Shown: positions 24,724 through 33,258 of the stretch, one piece after another
Numbering within the stretch: the stretch's first letter is position 1
Layout of the letters: every line of letters starts with the position of its first letter
Origin: Hymenobacter persicinus
Lineage (GTDB): Bacteria > Bacteroidota > Bacteroidia > Cytophagales > Hymenobacteraceae
Length of the DNA stretch: 64,000 bases
Reading direction: 5' to 3'
Assembly (NCBI RefSeq): GCF_004167665.1
Contig: NZ_SEWE01000011.1
Span: 1 to 64,000 of the forward strand
Program-made: the position numbers and the translations under genes
Notes under the pieces: generated by a model
Told to the model about the DNA's origin: nothing
What the model saw: only the letters and a program-made list of their open reading frames with translations
Database searches by the model: none

Positions 24724-25029
24724 ATGTACGCAATTGTCAACATAGCCGGGAAGCAGACCAAGGTCGAAGCCAATAAATTTGTATACGCTCATCGCCTGGC
24801 TGGCAACGTCGGCGACAAGGTAGAGCTGGGCAAAGCCCTCCTCACCGACAGCGACGGGACCATCACCATTGGCTCGCCCCTGCTGGACGTAGCCGTTACG
24901 GGCACCATCCTGGAGCACGTAAAGGGCGACAAAGTTCTGGTATTCAAGAAGAAGCGCCGCAAGGGCTACAAGAAGCTGAACGGTCACCGTCAGCAGTTCA
25001 CCAAAGTAATGATCAACAGCATCGGCTAA
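24724..25029 (+). CDS. rplU: 50S ribosomal protein L21
   Basis: 101 residues, the normal length. The start YAIVNIAGKQTKVEANKF and the C-terminal basic block KVLVFKKKRRKGYKKLNGHR-Q with T-K-V-M-I-N-S-I are characteristic of bL21, which binds 23S rRNA domain II in the large subunit. It is followed by rpmA 104 bases downstream, the conserved pairing of these genes. Confidence 0.96.
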   Translation: MYAIVNIAGKQTKVEANKFVYAHRLAGNVGDKVELGKALLTDSDGTITIGSPLLDVAVTGTILEHVKGDKVLVFKKKRRKGYKKLNGHRQQFTKVMINSIG

Positions 25030-25036
25030 GTAGCGC

Positions 25037-25114
25037 TTAGTTGTTAGTGCCTGGTACCTGGGTAATCCCGGGGTCGTTCGGCTCTAACGCGACATTCTAA
25101 GCACTGATAACCAA
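25037..25114. repeat. Imperfect inverted repeat between rplU and rpmA
   Basis: TTAGTTGTTAGTGC (25037-25050) matches the reverse complement of GCACTGATAACCAA (25101-25114) at 11 of 14 positions. Similar TTAG/CTAA-rich text recurs just before the rpmA ATG. It may shape the mRNA between the two cistrons. Confidence 0.45.
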
Positions 25115-25133
25115 GCACTAAGTACTAAATACA

Positions 25134-25406
25134 ATGGCACACAAGAAAGGCGTAGGTAGCTCCAACAACGGCCGCGAATCTCCTTCTAAGCGCTTGGGCG
25201 TGAAGATCTTCGGCGGTCAAGACATCATTGCTGGTAACATCATCGTGCGTCAGCGCGGCACCAAGCACCACCCCGGCCAGAACGTGGGTATTGGCAAGGA
25301 CCACACGCTGTTCGCTATGGTCGACGGCACGGTGCAGTTCCGCAAGGGCCGTAAAGACCGTTCGTTCGTGACGGTGGTTCCGGTTTCGGAAGTTGCTGCT
25401 GCCTAA
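25134..25406 (+). CDS. rpmA: 50S ribosomal protein L27
   Basis: 90 residues. The N-terminus [27 protein letters not shown] and [24 protein letters not shown] are diagnostic of bL27, which reaches the peptidyl-transferase centre. No N-terminal extension needing cleavage is present. It ends with a perfect bidirectional terminator. Confidence 0.97.
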   Translation: MAHKKGVGSSNNGRESPSKRLGVKIFGGQDIIAGNIIVRQRGTKHHPGQNVGIGKDHTLFAMVDGTVQFRKGRKDRSFVTVVPVSEVAAA

Positions 25407-25464
25407 CACCCCACTCTTTTCGGAGTAGCCAGCTCGCACGTCCTGCGTGGCCGGATAGTCTGAA

Positions 25465-25500
25465 CCAGAAAAGCCACCCCAGCCGGGGTGGCTTTTCTGG
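25465..25500. terminator. Bidirectional terminator
   Basis: A perfect 16-bp stem (CCAGAAAAGCCACCCC and complement, 4-base loop) between convergent rpmA and the cyclase gene. Confidence 0.92.
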
Positions 25501-25543
25501 CTTGTAGGCATTTCCTGTGCTGGTGCCTTTACTTATTAGGAGA

Positions 25544-26317
25544 CTACGCCCCGAAATTCGGGGTCAGCGCGTAAAGGACCGGCTTACTCGGGCTGGCGTC
25601 CAGCTCCAGGCTGGTCACCTGCAGGTTGAGCAGGTACAGGCCGTCGGACACGGCATCGGGCACGAAGATGAGCTCAGTGATGGTGCAGGCGGTGCGGGTA
25701 GCCTGGGGGTACTGCCAGAAGGCGTGGTGGGCCAGCAGCTCCCCGTTGTCCTCCTCCCGGTCGACGCTGGGCAAGTCGAGCAGCAGGTGCTGCACGTTGT
25801 GGGCTACTAGGTAGTGCGCCAGCGCCGGCTCGATATACGTGGGGTTGGTGCCGGAGTACTGCCGGTGGCGCTTGGCTTCCTCATTGGGCAAGGTGCGCAG
25901 AATCACGGCTTCGGGCGCCTGGTCGGCTGCTTCCAGTAAAGGCTGCACGTCGGCCAGCAGCACGACCAAGTCGCCGTTGGGCTGGGGCCGGGGCGTCACG
26001 GACACGAGTTGGGCCACCCACAGAAAGCGCGCCAGGCAGCGGTTGAGCGTAGCGGCGGGGTCGGGACTGATGTGGCCGTAGCACTCGGTGTGGGTACCGT
26101 TGCCGTGGGGCGTCAGGTGGACGCGCTGGTAATTAGTGCTGCCGCCCAATGCCACGCTGCCCACGAACGAGCCCACCCGAATGGTATCAAACTGCACCGG
26201 CTCGGCCCAAAAGCAGTTGACTTGCCCGGGACCCGGGGCCAGGGGCAGGGAAATGTCGAGCGGGGTGGCGGGGTCGAAGTAGTATGGGCGGCCGAGGTGG
26301 GGATACGTGGCGAGCAT
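25544..26317 (-). CDS. Cyclase family protein (KynB-like)
   Basis: 257 residues related to arylformamidase/kynurenine formamidase and other metal-dependent cyclases. The metal-binding signature appears as H-G-N-G-T-H-T-E-C-Y-G-H (residues 70-81 or so), where the family has H-x-G-T-H-x-D. The N-terminus F-D-P-A-T-P-L-D-I-S-L-P-L also fits. The exact substrate is unknown. The ATG at 26317 is 11 bases after the upstream hydrolase stop, so the genes 27490 to 25544 form a three-gene operon. Confidence 0.8.
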   Translation of the reverse strand: MLATYPHLGRPYYFDPATPLDISLPLAPGPGQVNCFWAEPVQFDTIRVGSFVGSVALGGSTNYQRVHLTPHGNGTHTECYGHISPDPAATLNRCLARFLWVAQLVSVTPRPQPNGDLVVLLADVQPLLEAADQAPEAVILRTLPNEEAKRHRQYSGTNPTYIEPALAHYLVAHNVQHLLLDLPSVDREEDNGELLAHHAFWQYPQATRTACTITELIFVPDAVSDGLYLLNLQVTSLELDASPSKPVLYALTPNFGA

Positions 26318-26328
26318 AGCGTGGGGAA

Positions 26329-26994
26329 TTACGGATTGGCGGGCGCCTGGGCCAGCTCGTTGAGAATCTGGCCGAGCTCCGCAGCCCGGCTCAACACCAT
26401 GAAGTGCGTGCCGCCCGGAATCAGGTGGTCGACGGGAGCCGGTCCGCGGGGCAGCACCCGGTCGTGGGTGCCGTGGATGCGGACGGCCGCGCCGACGCCG
26501 CGGCTGTCCCAGTGCAGCAGCTGGCGAATGGCCCAGCGGGCGTAAACCGGGTCGGTGTCGCGCAGAATCCGTTTGAAGAGCTGGTAGTCGGCTCCCGAGT
26601 TCACCCCGAAATACCACTGGCCGACCCGGGGAAACAGCTTCAGCGCCTGCGGGGGCACGAGCCGGTGCAGGCCGGTGTGGCGCACCAGCCGGAGCAAAGG
26701 CGGCAGCGAGGCCGCATCGGGAATGCTGGACACCAGCACAACCCGGGCCCGGGGGCGGAGGCGGGCAATTTCCAGGGCCACTATCCCGCCAAACGACACG
26801 CCCACCACAAAGCAAGCCTGCTCAAACGGGATGCCGGCGGCCACGCGGGCGGCGTAGTGCGGCAAGGGTTCGGTGGGAGACGTGGGCGGCAGCCAGCTGA
26901 GCACGTGGGTTTCGCCGTACAGGGCCGGCTGCAGGTCGCGGAATACCCGCTCGTCGGCACCCAGGCCCGGAATCAGGTAAAACACCGGCGGCAT
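26329..26994 (-). CDS. Alpha/beta hydrolase
   Basis: 221 residues, cytoplasmic. F-Y-L-I-P-G-L-G-A-D-E-R-V-F is the oxyanion strand, V-G-V-S-F-G-G the nucleophile elbow, a late I-H-G-T-H-D-R-V-L-P the acid and G-G-T-H-F-M-V the catalytic His. The layout matches small carboxylesterase-like hydrolases. Substrate unknown. The ATG at 26994 directly opens the first strand and lies 7 bases past the stop of the acidic protein upstream. Confidence 0.82.
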   Translation of the reverse strand: MPPVFYLIPGLGADERVFRDLQPALYGETHVLSWLPPTSPTEPLPHYAARVAAGIPFEQACFVVGVSFGGIVALEIARLRPRARVVLVSSIPDAASLPPLLRLVRHTGLHRLVPPQALKLFPRVGQWYFGVNSGADYQLFKRILRDTDPVYARWAIRQLLHWDSRGVGAAVRIHGTHDRVLPRGPAPVDHLIPGGTHFMVLSRAAELGQILNELAQAPANP

Positions 26995-27001
26995 CGGCGG
27001 G

Positions 27002-27490
27002 CTAGGGCTCGAGGCGCAGAAACACGCCTTCCAGGTAAAAGATGTTGTGCGGGGTGCTGCCTTCGTAGTCCTCCTCTTCCTCGTCGTCACCCTCGTCGAG
27101 ACCCAGGTCCAGCTCCTCCCCTTCTTCCTCCTCGTCGTTTTCGAAGTCTTCGGCCGGATAGGTGCACGAGAGCTTCATGGCTACGCCGGCCAGGGGCACG
27201 GGGGGCTTTTCCTCACTCGTGTACTCCAGCAGGCAGGGCCATTCCGTAACGGTAGCTAAGGCTTCGGCAACTTCCTCCTGCAGGGCTTCGGCCCGGGGGC
27301 CGGCCAGGCGCAGCAGCAAATCGAGGGAGGGAAACTGCAGGCCCAGGTGAAAAAAGTGCAGGCTCTCGTCGAGAAACGTCGTGGCCCATACCGTCACGTC
27401 GTCGGTGTTGTCGAAGACAATGGCGGTCAGCTGGATCTGCTCGACGAAAAAGTCGGCATCGTCGGCGAGGGCGTCAATCAGGCGTTTCAT
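27002..27490 (-). CDS. Hypothetical acidic protein
   Basis: 162 residues, cytoplasmic. The N-terminal part (A-D-F-F-V-E-Q-I-Q-L-T-A-I-V-F-D, W-A-T-T-F-L-D-E-S-L-H-F-F) is mixed alpha/beta. The C-terminal third is extremely acidic (runs of Asp/Glu around residues 115-142) before a final strand (N-I-F-Y-L-E-G-V-F-L-R-L). No family recognised. First gene of an operon with the hydrolase and cyclase. Confidence 0.6.
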   Translation of the reverse strand: MKRLIDALADDADFFVEQIQLTAIVFDNTDDVTVWATTFLDESLHFFHLGLQFPSLDLLLRLAGPRAEALQEEVAEALATVTEWPCLLEYTSEEKPPVPLAGVAMKLSCTYPAEDFENDEEEEGEELDLGLDEGDDEEEEDYEGSTPHNIFYLEGVFLRLEP

Positions 27491-27541
27491 TACCTGAACA
27501 TACGCAAAACTGTTGCTTCCAACCAGCGCCGGCGCCCCGGA

Positions 27542-28678
27542 TTACGCCGCCAGAAACAGCTCCAGCGTGATTTGGTCGGCCAGCAGCTTGCCCCGGTCGG
27601 TGAGGCGCAGGGTATGCTCGTGCACGGTAGCCCAGCCGTTGGTCTGCAACTCTCGCAGATACTCAGCACGTTGGGTGAGCAGGTCGACGCCCAAGGTCTG
27701 GTGCAGGTGACGCAGGTCGCAGCCCCGGGCGGTGCGCAGGCTGGTCATCAGATATTCGTTGGCCCGGTCGGTGGGCGAAAGAATTTCGCGGGTGACGGGT
27801 ACCTCGTTCTGCTCCAATACTGCCGTCACGTACTGGGTATTGTTGGCCACGGCGTACTCGCGGCTGCTCCCGTCGAAGGAGTGGGCGCTGGGGCCGAGGC
27901 CCAGGTAGGGCACGCCGCGCCAGTAGTTGGCGTTGTGGCGCGACTCCCGGCCGGGCCGGCAGAAGTTTGATATTTCGTACTGCTCGTAGCCCTGGCCCGG
28001 CAGCGCGGCCAGCAGGCGCTCAAACTGGGCGGCCACGAACTCGTCGGGCGGGGCCACGAAGGTGCCCTTGCGCAGGCGGCGGCCAAACACCGTGTCGGGC
28101 TCGATGGTCAGGGCGTAGCACGAGAGGTGGGGCACCTGCAGTTCAAAGGCCCGGGCCAGGTCCTGCTCCCAGATGCCGTGGTCGGGGGCCGGCACGCCGT
28201 AGATCAGGTCGATGGAAATATTCTCAAACCCCACGTCCTGGGCCATTCGCACGCTGGCCAACGACTCCCGGGCCGAGTGGGCGCGGTTCATCAGGCGAAG
28301 GTGGGGCTCGTGGAAGCTTTGCAGGCCGATGCTGAGCCGGTTGACGGGCGAGGCGGCCAGCTCGCGCAGCTTGGCCGGGGTAAGGTCATCGGGGTTGGCC
28401 TCCAGGGTGATTTCCGCCCCCGGCGCCACCCGGAAGTGCCGGTGGATGGCGGTGAAAATCGTGTCCAGCTCGGCCGCCGTGAGCAGGGAGGGCGTGCCCC
28501 CGCCGAAGTAGATGGTTTCGAGTACCGGTACCGGCCCCAGGTAGGCCGCCCGCAGCAGCATTTCCCGCTCCAGCGCTTCGACCAGCCGGCTTTTCAGCGC
28601 CATTGAAGTGCTGAAGTGGAAGTCGCAGTAGTGGCAGGCCTGCTTGCAGAAGGGAATGTGAAGGTAGAGGCCGGACAT
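27542..28678 (-). CDS. hemW: Radical SAM heme chaperone HemW
   Basis: 378 residues. HemW binds heme and delivers it to respiratory enzymes; it was formerly annotated as oxygen-independent coproporphyrinogen oxidase-like. The N-terminus LYLHIPFCKQACHYCDFHF carries the [4Fe-4S] Cys set at 11, 15 and 18. I-Y-F-G-G-G-T-P-S and the S-I-G-L-Q-S-F segment are the SAM-binding parts. The C-terminal winged-helix region (L-R-L-T-D-R-G-K-L-L-A) is present. Divergent from the BamA/TamA-type gene. Confidence 0.92.
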   Translation of the reverse strand: MSGLYLHIPFCKQACHYCDFHFSTSMALKSRLVEALEREMLLRAAYLGPVPVLETIYFGGGTPSLLTAAELDTIFTAIHRHFRVAPGAEITLEANPDDLTPAKLRELAASPVNRLSIGLQSFHEPHLRLMNRAHSARESLASVRMAQDVGFENISIDLIYGVPAPDHGIWEQDLARAFELQVPHLSCYALTIEPDTVFGRRLRKGTFVAPPDEFVAAQFERLLAALPGQGYEQYEISNFCRPGRESRHNANYWRGVPYLGLGPSAHSFDGSSREYAVANNTQYVTAVLEQNEVPVTREILSPTDRANEYLMTSLRTARGCDLRHLHQTLGVDLLTQRAEYLRELQTNGWATVHEHTLRLTDRGKLLADQITLELFLAA

Positions 28679-28808
28679 GGTGGAAATAAGCTGGAGAAAC
28701 GAAATAAGGGCGCGGCCGGGCGGCTGGGCGGCAACGGATAGGGCCGGCTGGTTTGGGGGTAGGCCACCGCGCGCCGGGTGGGAGTCGGGGCGCTGAGCCG
28801 GCCAATTG

Positions 28809-28816
28809 TACTTTCG
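28809..28816 (+). promoter_or_regulatory. Near-consensus -7 box
   Basis: TACTTTCG (7 of 8 to TAnnTTTG), 37 bases before the ATG at 28854. Confidence 0.35.
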
Positions 28817-28853
28817 GGAAATTAAAAGCGCAGTTCTGCGTTTGTGTTCCCAA

Positions 28854-30707
28854 ATGTACGCCCGGCCCCTCGTTTTCTTCCTGCTGAGTCTGCTGCTGGC
28901 GTGGCCGGGCGGCCTGCGGGCTCAAACGTTGCCGGCCCCCGGTCAGGTTCCGGTGCAGTCCCCGGCCTTCCCTCCTGCCCCGGCCCGGCCCGATACGCTG
29001 AGCCGGAAGAAGGCACTGGGTCCCCGCAAGATTCTGCGCTTCACGACCGAGGCCGCCGACCAGGCTCTGGTGAAGCGCTACCGCCCCGCGGCCTCGGCTC
29101 CCGACTCCCTGGCGGCCCAACGGGCGGTGCGGGAGCTGGTGCTGGCCCTGCAGGCCGACTCCTACCTGACGGCCTCCGCCGACGCCATGCGCTGGCGCCA
29201 CGACACGCTGCAGGTGCAGCTCTACGTGGGCGAGCAGTTTCGCTGGGCGCGGCTGCGCAACGGCAACCTCGGCGACGGCCTGCTCACCCGGGCCGGCTTC
29301 CGCGAAAAGCTGTACGCTAACCGCCCCTTCCAGCCCGCCGAGTGGGCCCGGCTCCAGCAGAAGATTCTCATCGAAGCCGAAAACCAGGGCTACCCCTTCG
29401 CCACCGTCCGCCTCGACTCGGTGCAGCTGCGCGGGGCCGACATCGAGGGGCGGGTGGTGCTGGACCGGGGCAGGGTGGTGGTCTTCGACTCAATTCAGAT
29501 TGTGGGCACCACCAAGACTCGCAAGCGGTTTTTGACCAAGTACCTGCAGATTTTCCCCAACCAGCCCTATAGTCAGCAGCGCGTGGATGCCGCCGCCCGC
29601 CTGTTGCGCCAGCTGCCTTACCTGCAGGTGCGCTCCGAGCCCCAGGTGCGCTTCGCCAACGGAAAGGCCCGGGTATATCTGCTCATCAACGACCGGGCCG
29701 CCAACCAGTTCGACGCCATCGTGGGCGTGCTGCCCAATCCTAATCCGGGGGTGGGCCAGAAGAAGGTGCAGATTACCGGCGACGTGACCATCAACCTGCG
29801 CAACCTCAGCGGGGGCGGCAAGCAGATCGGGGTGCAGTGGCGCAAGCTCGACGTGGCCTCCCAGCTCTTTGATGCCCAGTACGTGCACCCCAATTTCTTC
29901 GGCACCCCGCTGGAGCTGGCCGGCACGTTCAACCTCTACAAGCAGTCGAATGCTTTTCTCACCCTGCGGCCCCGGGTGCAGGTAACCTACCCCACGGCCC
30001 GGGCCGGGCGCATCACGTTTTTCACCGAGCGCCGCAGCTCCCGCCTGCTCTCCGACTCCACCTTCCGTACCCGGACCGTGCTGCCCGATACCATCGACTC
30101 CGAGTTTAACTCCTACGGCCTCGAATACGGCTGGAACACCCTCGACGACCTATTTTTTCCCCGCCGCGGCACCCTGGCCAGCGCCCAGGGCGCGGTAGGC
30201 ACCAAGCGCATCAGCAAGAATGCCGACCTCAACGACACGCTCTACCAGCGTCTGCCGCTGCGCTCCACCCAGGTCACGCTCAGCCTACGGGCCGAGCGCT
30301 ATTTTCCGGTAGGCAAAAACGGGGTGGTGCTAGCCCGGCTCCGGGGTGAGTCGTTGGTAAATCAGCGGCTGTTTCTCAACGACATGTTCCGCCTGGGTGG
30401 GCTGGCCACTTTGCGAGGCTTCAACGAGTACGCCTTTTATGCCAGCTCCTACGGCATCGGCACCGTCGAATTCCGGCAGTTCACCGGCGGCGACGCCTAC
30501 GTGTTCGTCTTTGCCGACCAAGCCTACCTGCGCCGGGACCTGCGCAACGACCGGGCTTCCGACACGCCCACCGGCCTGGGCGCGGGGCTGAGCTTCCGCA
30601 CCGGCGCGGGCTTGTTCCAGTTCGTGTATTCCGTGGGTCGGGCTCAGGGCCAGTCCTTTTCGCTGAACGCCTCCAAGATCCACTTCGGCATCACCAGCCG
30701 GTTTTAG
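28854..30707 (+). CDS. BamA/TamA-type outer-membrane protein
   Basis: 617 residues. The signal peptide ends GLRAQ. POTRA-like domains occupy about residues 40-300 (Y-V-G-E-Q-F-R-W-A-R-L, V-V-V-F-D-S-I-Q-I-V-G-T-T-K-T, Q-P-Y-S-Q-Q-R-V-D-A-A-A-R-L-L). The C-terminal half is the Omp85 barrel, with L-R-G-F-N-E-Y-A-F (the V-R-G-F/Y family motif) and the final strand K-I-H-F-G-I-T-S-R-F. It probably inserts or secretes outer-membrane components; whether it serves as an assembly factor or a TamA-type translocator cannot be told. Confidence 0.86.
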   Translation: MYARPLVFFLLSLLLAWPGGLRAQTLPAPGQVPVQSPAFPPAPARPDTLSRKKALGPRKILRFTTEAADQALVKRYRPAASAPDSLAAQRAVRELVLALQADSYLTASADAMRWRHDTLQVQLYVGEQFRWARLRNGNLGDGLLTRAGFREKLYANRPFQPAEWARLQQKILIEAENQGYPFATVRLDSVQLRGADIEGRVVLDRGRVVVFDSIQIVGTTKTRKRFLTKYLQIFPNQPYSQQRVDAAARLLRQLPYLQVRSEPQVRFANGKARVYLLINDRAANQFDAIVGVLPNPNPGVGQKKVQITGDVTINLRNLSGGGKQIGVQWRKLDVASQLFDAQYVHPNFFGTPLELAGTFNLYKQSNAFLTLRPRVQVTYPTARAGRITFFTERRSSRLLSDSTFRTRTVLPDTIDSEFNSYGLEYGWNTLDDLFFPRRGTLASAQGAVGTKRISKNADLNDTLYQRLPLRSTQVTLSLRAERYFPVGKNGVVLARLRGESLVNQRLFLNDMFRLGGLATLRGFNEYAFYASSYGIGTVEFRQFTGGDAYVFVFADQAYLRRDLRNDRASDTPTGLGAGLSFRTGAGLFQFVYSVGRAQGQSFSLNASKIHFGITSRF

Positions 30708-30785
30708 TGCGCCGAGCCGTTTGGATAGGCTGCTGTATAGGCCTTTTAATAGTGGGGCTCCTCGCGTAAAACAGCTTCAGAGCAC

Positions 30786-30823
30786 GCAAAAAGCCCCGCC
30801 GCCAGCAGGCGTCGGGGCTTTTC
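30786..30823. terminator. Bidirectional terminator
   Basis: AAAAAGCCCCG-c-CGCC pairs with GGCG-t-CGGGGCTTTT between convergent genes. Confidence 0.85.
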
Positions 30824-30892
30824 TGATAAAATCGGGCGTAGAATCTCGCTCCGGAAAGCAGACGACAACTCGGGCTGCCTGCTACTGGGTGG

Positions 30893-32062
30893 TTACTGCA
30901 GTGCCTTTTTCAGTTCCTCGGCAGCCTGGGCCTCGGCGGCTTTGGCTTCGGGCACCACGGCGCCCATGCCGAAGAATTCGTGAGTCACGTTGTCGTAGAG
31001 CTTGTAGGTAACCGGCACCCCGGCCGCCTGCAGCTTATCGGCGTAGGTTTTGCCCTCACTCATCAGCGGGTCGATGCCGGCCCCGATAACGGTGGCGGGG
31101 GCCAGGCCTTTCAGGTTAGGAGCCGTGACGAGCGAAATCAGTGGGTTTTTACCGTCGGCCGGCGTGCGCAGATATTTATCGAAGAACCAGGCCATGAAGG
31201 GCTTGCTCAGCGGTTTGGCCTGGGCATTTTTCTGGTAGGAGGGCGTATTCAGGTCGTAGCCGGCAATGGGGTACACCAGCAGCTGGTGCTTGGGCTGCAT
31301 CACGCCTTTGTCGCGGGCCATCATGCAGACGGCAGCGGCTAGGTTGCCCCCGGCGCTTTCCCCGGCTACGGCCACGCGCTTGGGGTCACCCTTGATGGAG
31401 GCGGCATTTTTCAGCACCCACTGATAAGCGGCGAAGGAGTCGTTGTGGGCCGTGGGAAACTTATGCTCCGGGGCCTGCCGGTAGGCCACCGACACGAAAA
31501 TGGCGCCGGTCTGCTCGGCCAGGGCCCGCACGGAAGGATCATAAGTATCGAGGTTGGCAATGACCCAGCCCCCGCCGTGGTAGTATACCACCACCGGCAG
31601 TGGCCCCGTAGCGCCTTTGGGAGTATAGATGCGGGCTTTCACGCCCGGCGCCACTTCCCGGCTCATCGTGTCGAGCTTCGAGGGCGGCGTTTGAATGCCG
31701 TAGTCTTTCATCACGGCCATGGTGGCATCGGTGGCCGAAGGAGCCTTGCGCACTTCCGCTACCGGCAGCTTCTCGGGGGGCGTGGGCCCGCTCAGGCTAG
31801 CCAGCTTCTCGATGACGGTCTGCATTTCAGGGGCAATATCGGGAGCCCAGGCCGGGGCAGGCCCGGCCGGCTGGACCGCTTTCGGGGCGGCACTCGGAGC
31901 AGCGGCGGCAGTGTCCGCCATCGTGCTGGCTGCGTCGGTGGTGGCCCCCGCCTGCTCGTTGTTTTGGGGGCTGCTGCACGCTGCCAAGCCCAGCATGGAT
32001 GCGAAAATCGGAGTCAGCAGGCGGGCCCGGCCGACGAAGGGAGAGGAAAACGGAATAGTCAT
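30893..32062 (-). CDS. HSL-family alpha/beta hydrolase lipoprotein
   Basis: 389 residues. The lipobox L-A-A-C (Cys29) precedes a long Ala/Pro/Thr-rich linker (30-80). The hydrolase body carries Y-H-G-G-G-W (162-166), the hormone-sensitive-lipase oxyanion motif, and G-E-S-A-G-G (Ser236) as nucleophile, followed by an Asp (A-G-I-D-P-L) and His (T-H-E-F-F). Esterase or lipase activity on short acyl chains is likely, at a membrane surface. The start at 32062 opens the signal peptide. Confidence 0.88.
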   Translation of the reverse strand: MTIPFSSPFVGRARLLTPIFASMLGLAACSSPQNNEQAGATTDAASTMADTAAAAPSAAPKAVQPAGPAPAWAPDIAPEMQTVIEKLASLSGPTPPEKLPVAEVRKAPSATDATMAVMKDYGIQTPPSKLDTMSREVAPGVKARIYTPKGATGPLPVVVYYHGGGWVIANLDTYDPSVRALAEQTGAIFVSVAYRQAPEHKFPTAHNDSFAAYQWVLKNAASIKGDPKRVAVAGESAGGNLAAAVCMMARDKGVMQPKHQLLVYPIAGYDLNTPSYQKNAQAKPLSKPFMAWFFDKYLRTPADGKNPLISLVTAPNLKGLAPATVIGAGIDPLMSEGKTYADKLQAAGVPVTYKLYDNVTHEFFGMGAVVPEAKAAEAQAAEELKKALQ

Positions 32063-32291
32063 GTGTTTAGACAAGAAAAAGTAGGAACGGAAAGAACATA
32101 TGCATGTACGCCGCAAGTGTTAAACCCGGTTGACTTATTTGGCGACGGCAAGGAGCACTCAGCCCGCAGGCGAGTATCTGCTGCCGTGATACAGTTGAGC
32201 TCCTTTAAAACAATTAGACTGATAATCAGCCCAGAAGCCTCGCCGGGCCGCTATTATACTTAGCAGATGATGTTTTTCTAAAAAAGCCTCT

Positions 32292-32299
32292 TACATTTG
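32292..32299 (+). promoter_or_regulatory. TAnnTTTG -7 box of the tRNA gene
   Basis: TACATTTG is a perfect match, 13 bases before the tRNA start. Confidence 0.65.
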
Positions 32300-32312
32300 C
32301 ATCACCAAACAG

Positions 32313-32385
<73 letters not shown>

Positions 32386-32393
32386 CCTACGAA

Positions 32394-32430
32394 GAGGCCG
32401 TTTCCAACCAGGAAATGGCCTTTTTCTTTT
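32394..32430 (+). terminator. Rho-independent terminator of tRNA
   Basis: AGGCC-g-TTTCC pairs with GGAAA-t-GGCCT, followed by a T-rich tract. Confidence 0.85.
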
Positions 32431-32454
32431 TAGCCTTCTGCCAGCCTGGTACCC

Positions 32455-32499
32455 ACGACAGCGCCCCACGTTCTGAACAAGAGCATGGGGCGTTGTCGT
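32455..32499. repeat. Strong 14-bp hairpin downstream of the tRNA
   Basis: ACGACAGCGCCCCA pairs with TGGGGCGTTGTCGT (one G-T pair) across a 17-base loop. No T-tract follows. Role unknown. Confidence 0.5.
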
Positions 32500-32598
32500 G
32501 CGTGCGCAAGTGGCGTCGTCACGCCAAGCAAGTTTGGCGGCACACGCGGCTAGCCGGGGCCGGAGCATCATTTGCTACCGGTACCAGCCACAAACAAA

Positions 32599-32630
32599 TC
32601 AGCCGCCCTTCTTTGCGGAAGGACGGCTGA
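32599..32630 (-). terminator. Terminator of the small basic protein
   Basis: On the minus strand TCAGCCG-t-CCTTC pairs with GAAGG-g-CGGCTGA, 35 bases past the stop. A short T-rich stretch follows. Confidence 0.6.
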
Positions 32631-32664
32631 ACGTGATTCAAAAAACAGGGTGGGCCGGAATGCT

Positions 32665-32970
32665 TTAGGGCTTGGGCGGCATGGTGCCTACCGGAGCATC
32701 TACCTTGATAACGCCTTTGGCTTTGCGCGTTACCGGAGTTGCCTGCTTGCGCTTGGCTTGGCGGCGCAGCTTCATGCGGCGGAAGAAACCGGGCTTGCGG
32801 TGCTTGCTCCGGCTGTTGCCGCGGTAGCGCTTATACACGGGCCGGGGCACTCGGGGATAAGCCAGCGTTTCGGTCAGCGCTTCGGCGGTGCCCGTCGATT
32901 CGGCTAGCGCCGTGGCGGGCTCTACAAGCACCAGAAAGGCGCACAGCAGGAGGAGGATGAACTTGGTCAT
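32665..32970 (-). CDS. Small basic exported protein, YRGNSR family (copy 1)
   Basis: 101 residues: signal peptide (MTKFILLLLCAFLVLVEPATALA), then a short linker and the block YKRYRGNSRSKHRKPGFFRR followed by more Arg/Lys (M-K-L-R-R-Q-A-K-R-K-Q). The mature protein is very basic and probably outside the cytoplasm. Its twin at 35925 shares signal type, block and size. The block could bind nucleic acid, LPS or another anionic polymer; this is inference. No domain recognised. Confidence 0.65.
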   Translation of the reverse strand: MTKFILLLLCAFLVLVEPATALAESTGTAEALTETLAYPRVPRPVYKRYRGNSRSKHRKPGFFRRMKLRRQAKRKQATPVTRKAKGVIKVDAPVGTMPPKP

Positions 32971-33258
32971 AATACGAAATGTGAAACGCTGGTGGCCCTG
33001 AACGTGCCTTCTCAAAGATTAAGCCAATCTGCCGCCCCGGTAAACCAACGCTTCAATACCGGGCAAAGGCCCCGAAGCATTCGACAGCAACCTGAAATTC
33101 AACTCTTTAACGAAAACGAGAGCAAACATCAACTTCGGGTCCATCCGGGTTTTCTACAATTGCTCTTCTTACGATACTACGCAGAAAGTCCCGGGCAGGA
33201 TTCTGCCCCGCCACAATTTGTGCTGGCTGCTATGGGCACTCCGGTGCCGGCCAGTGCG

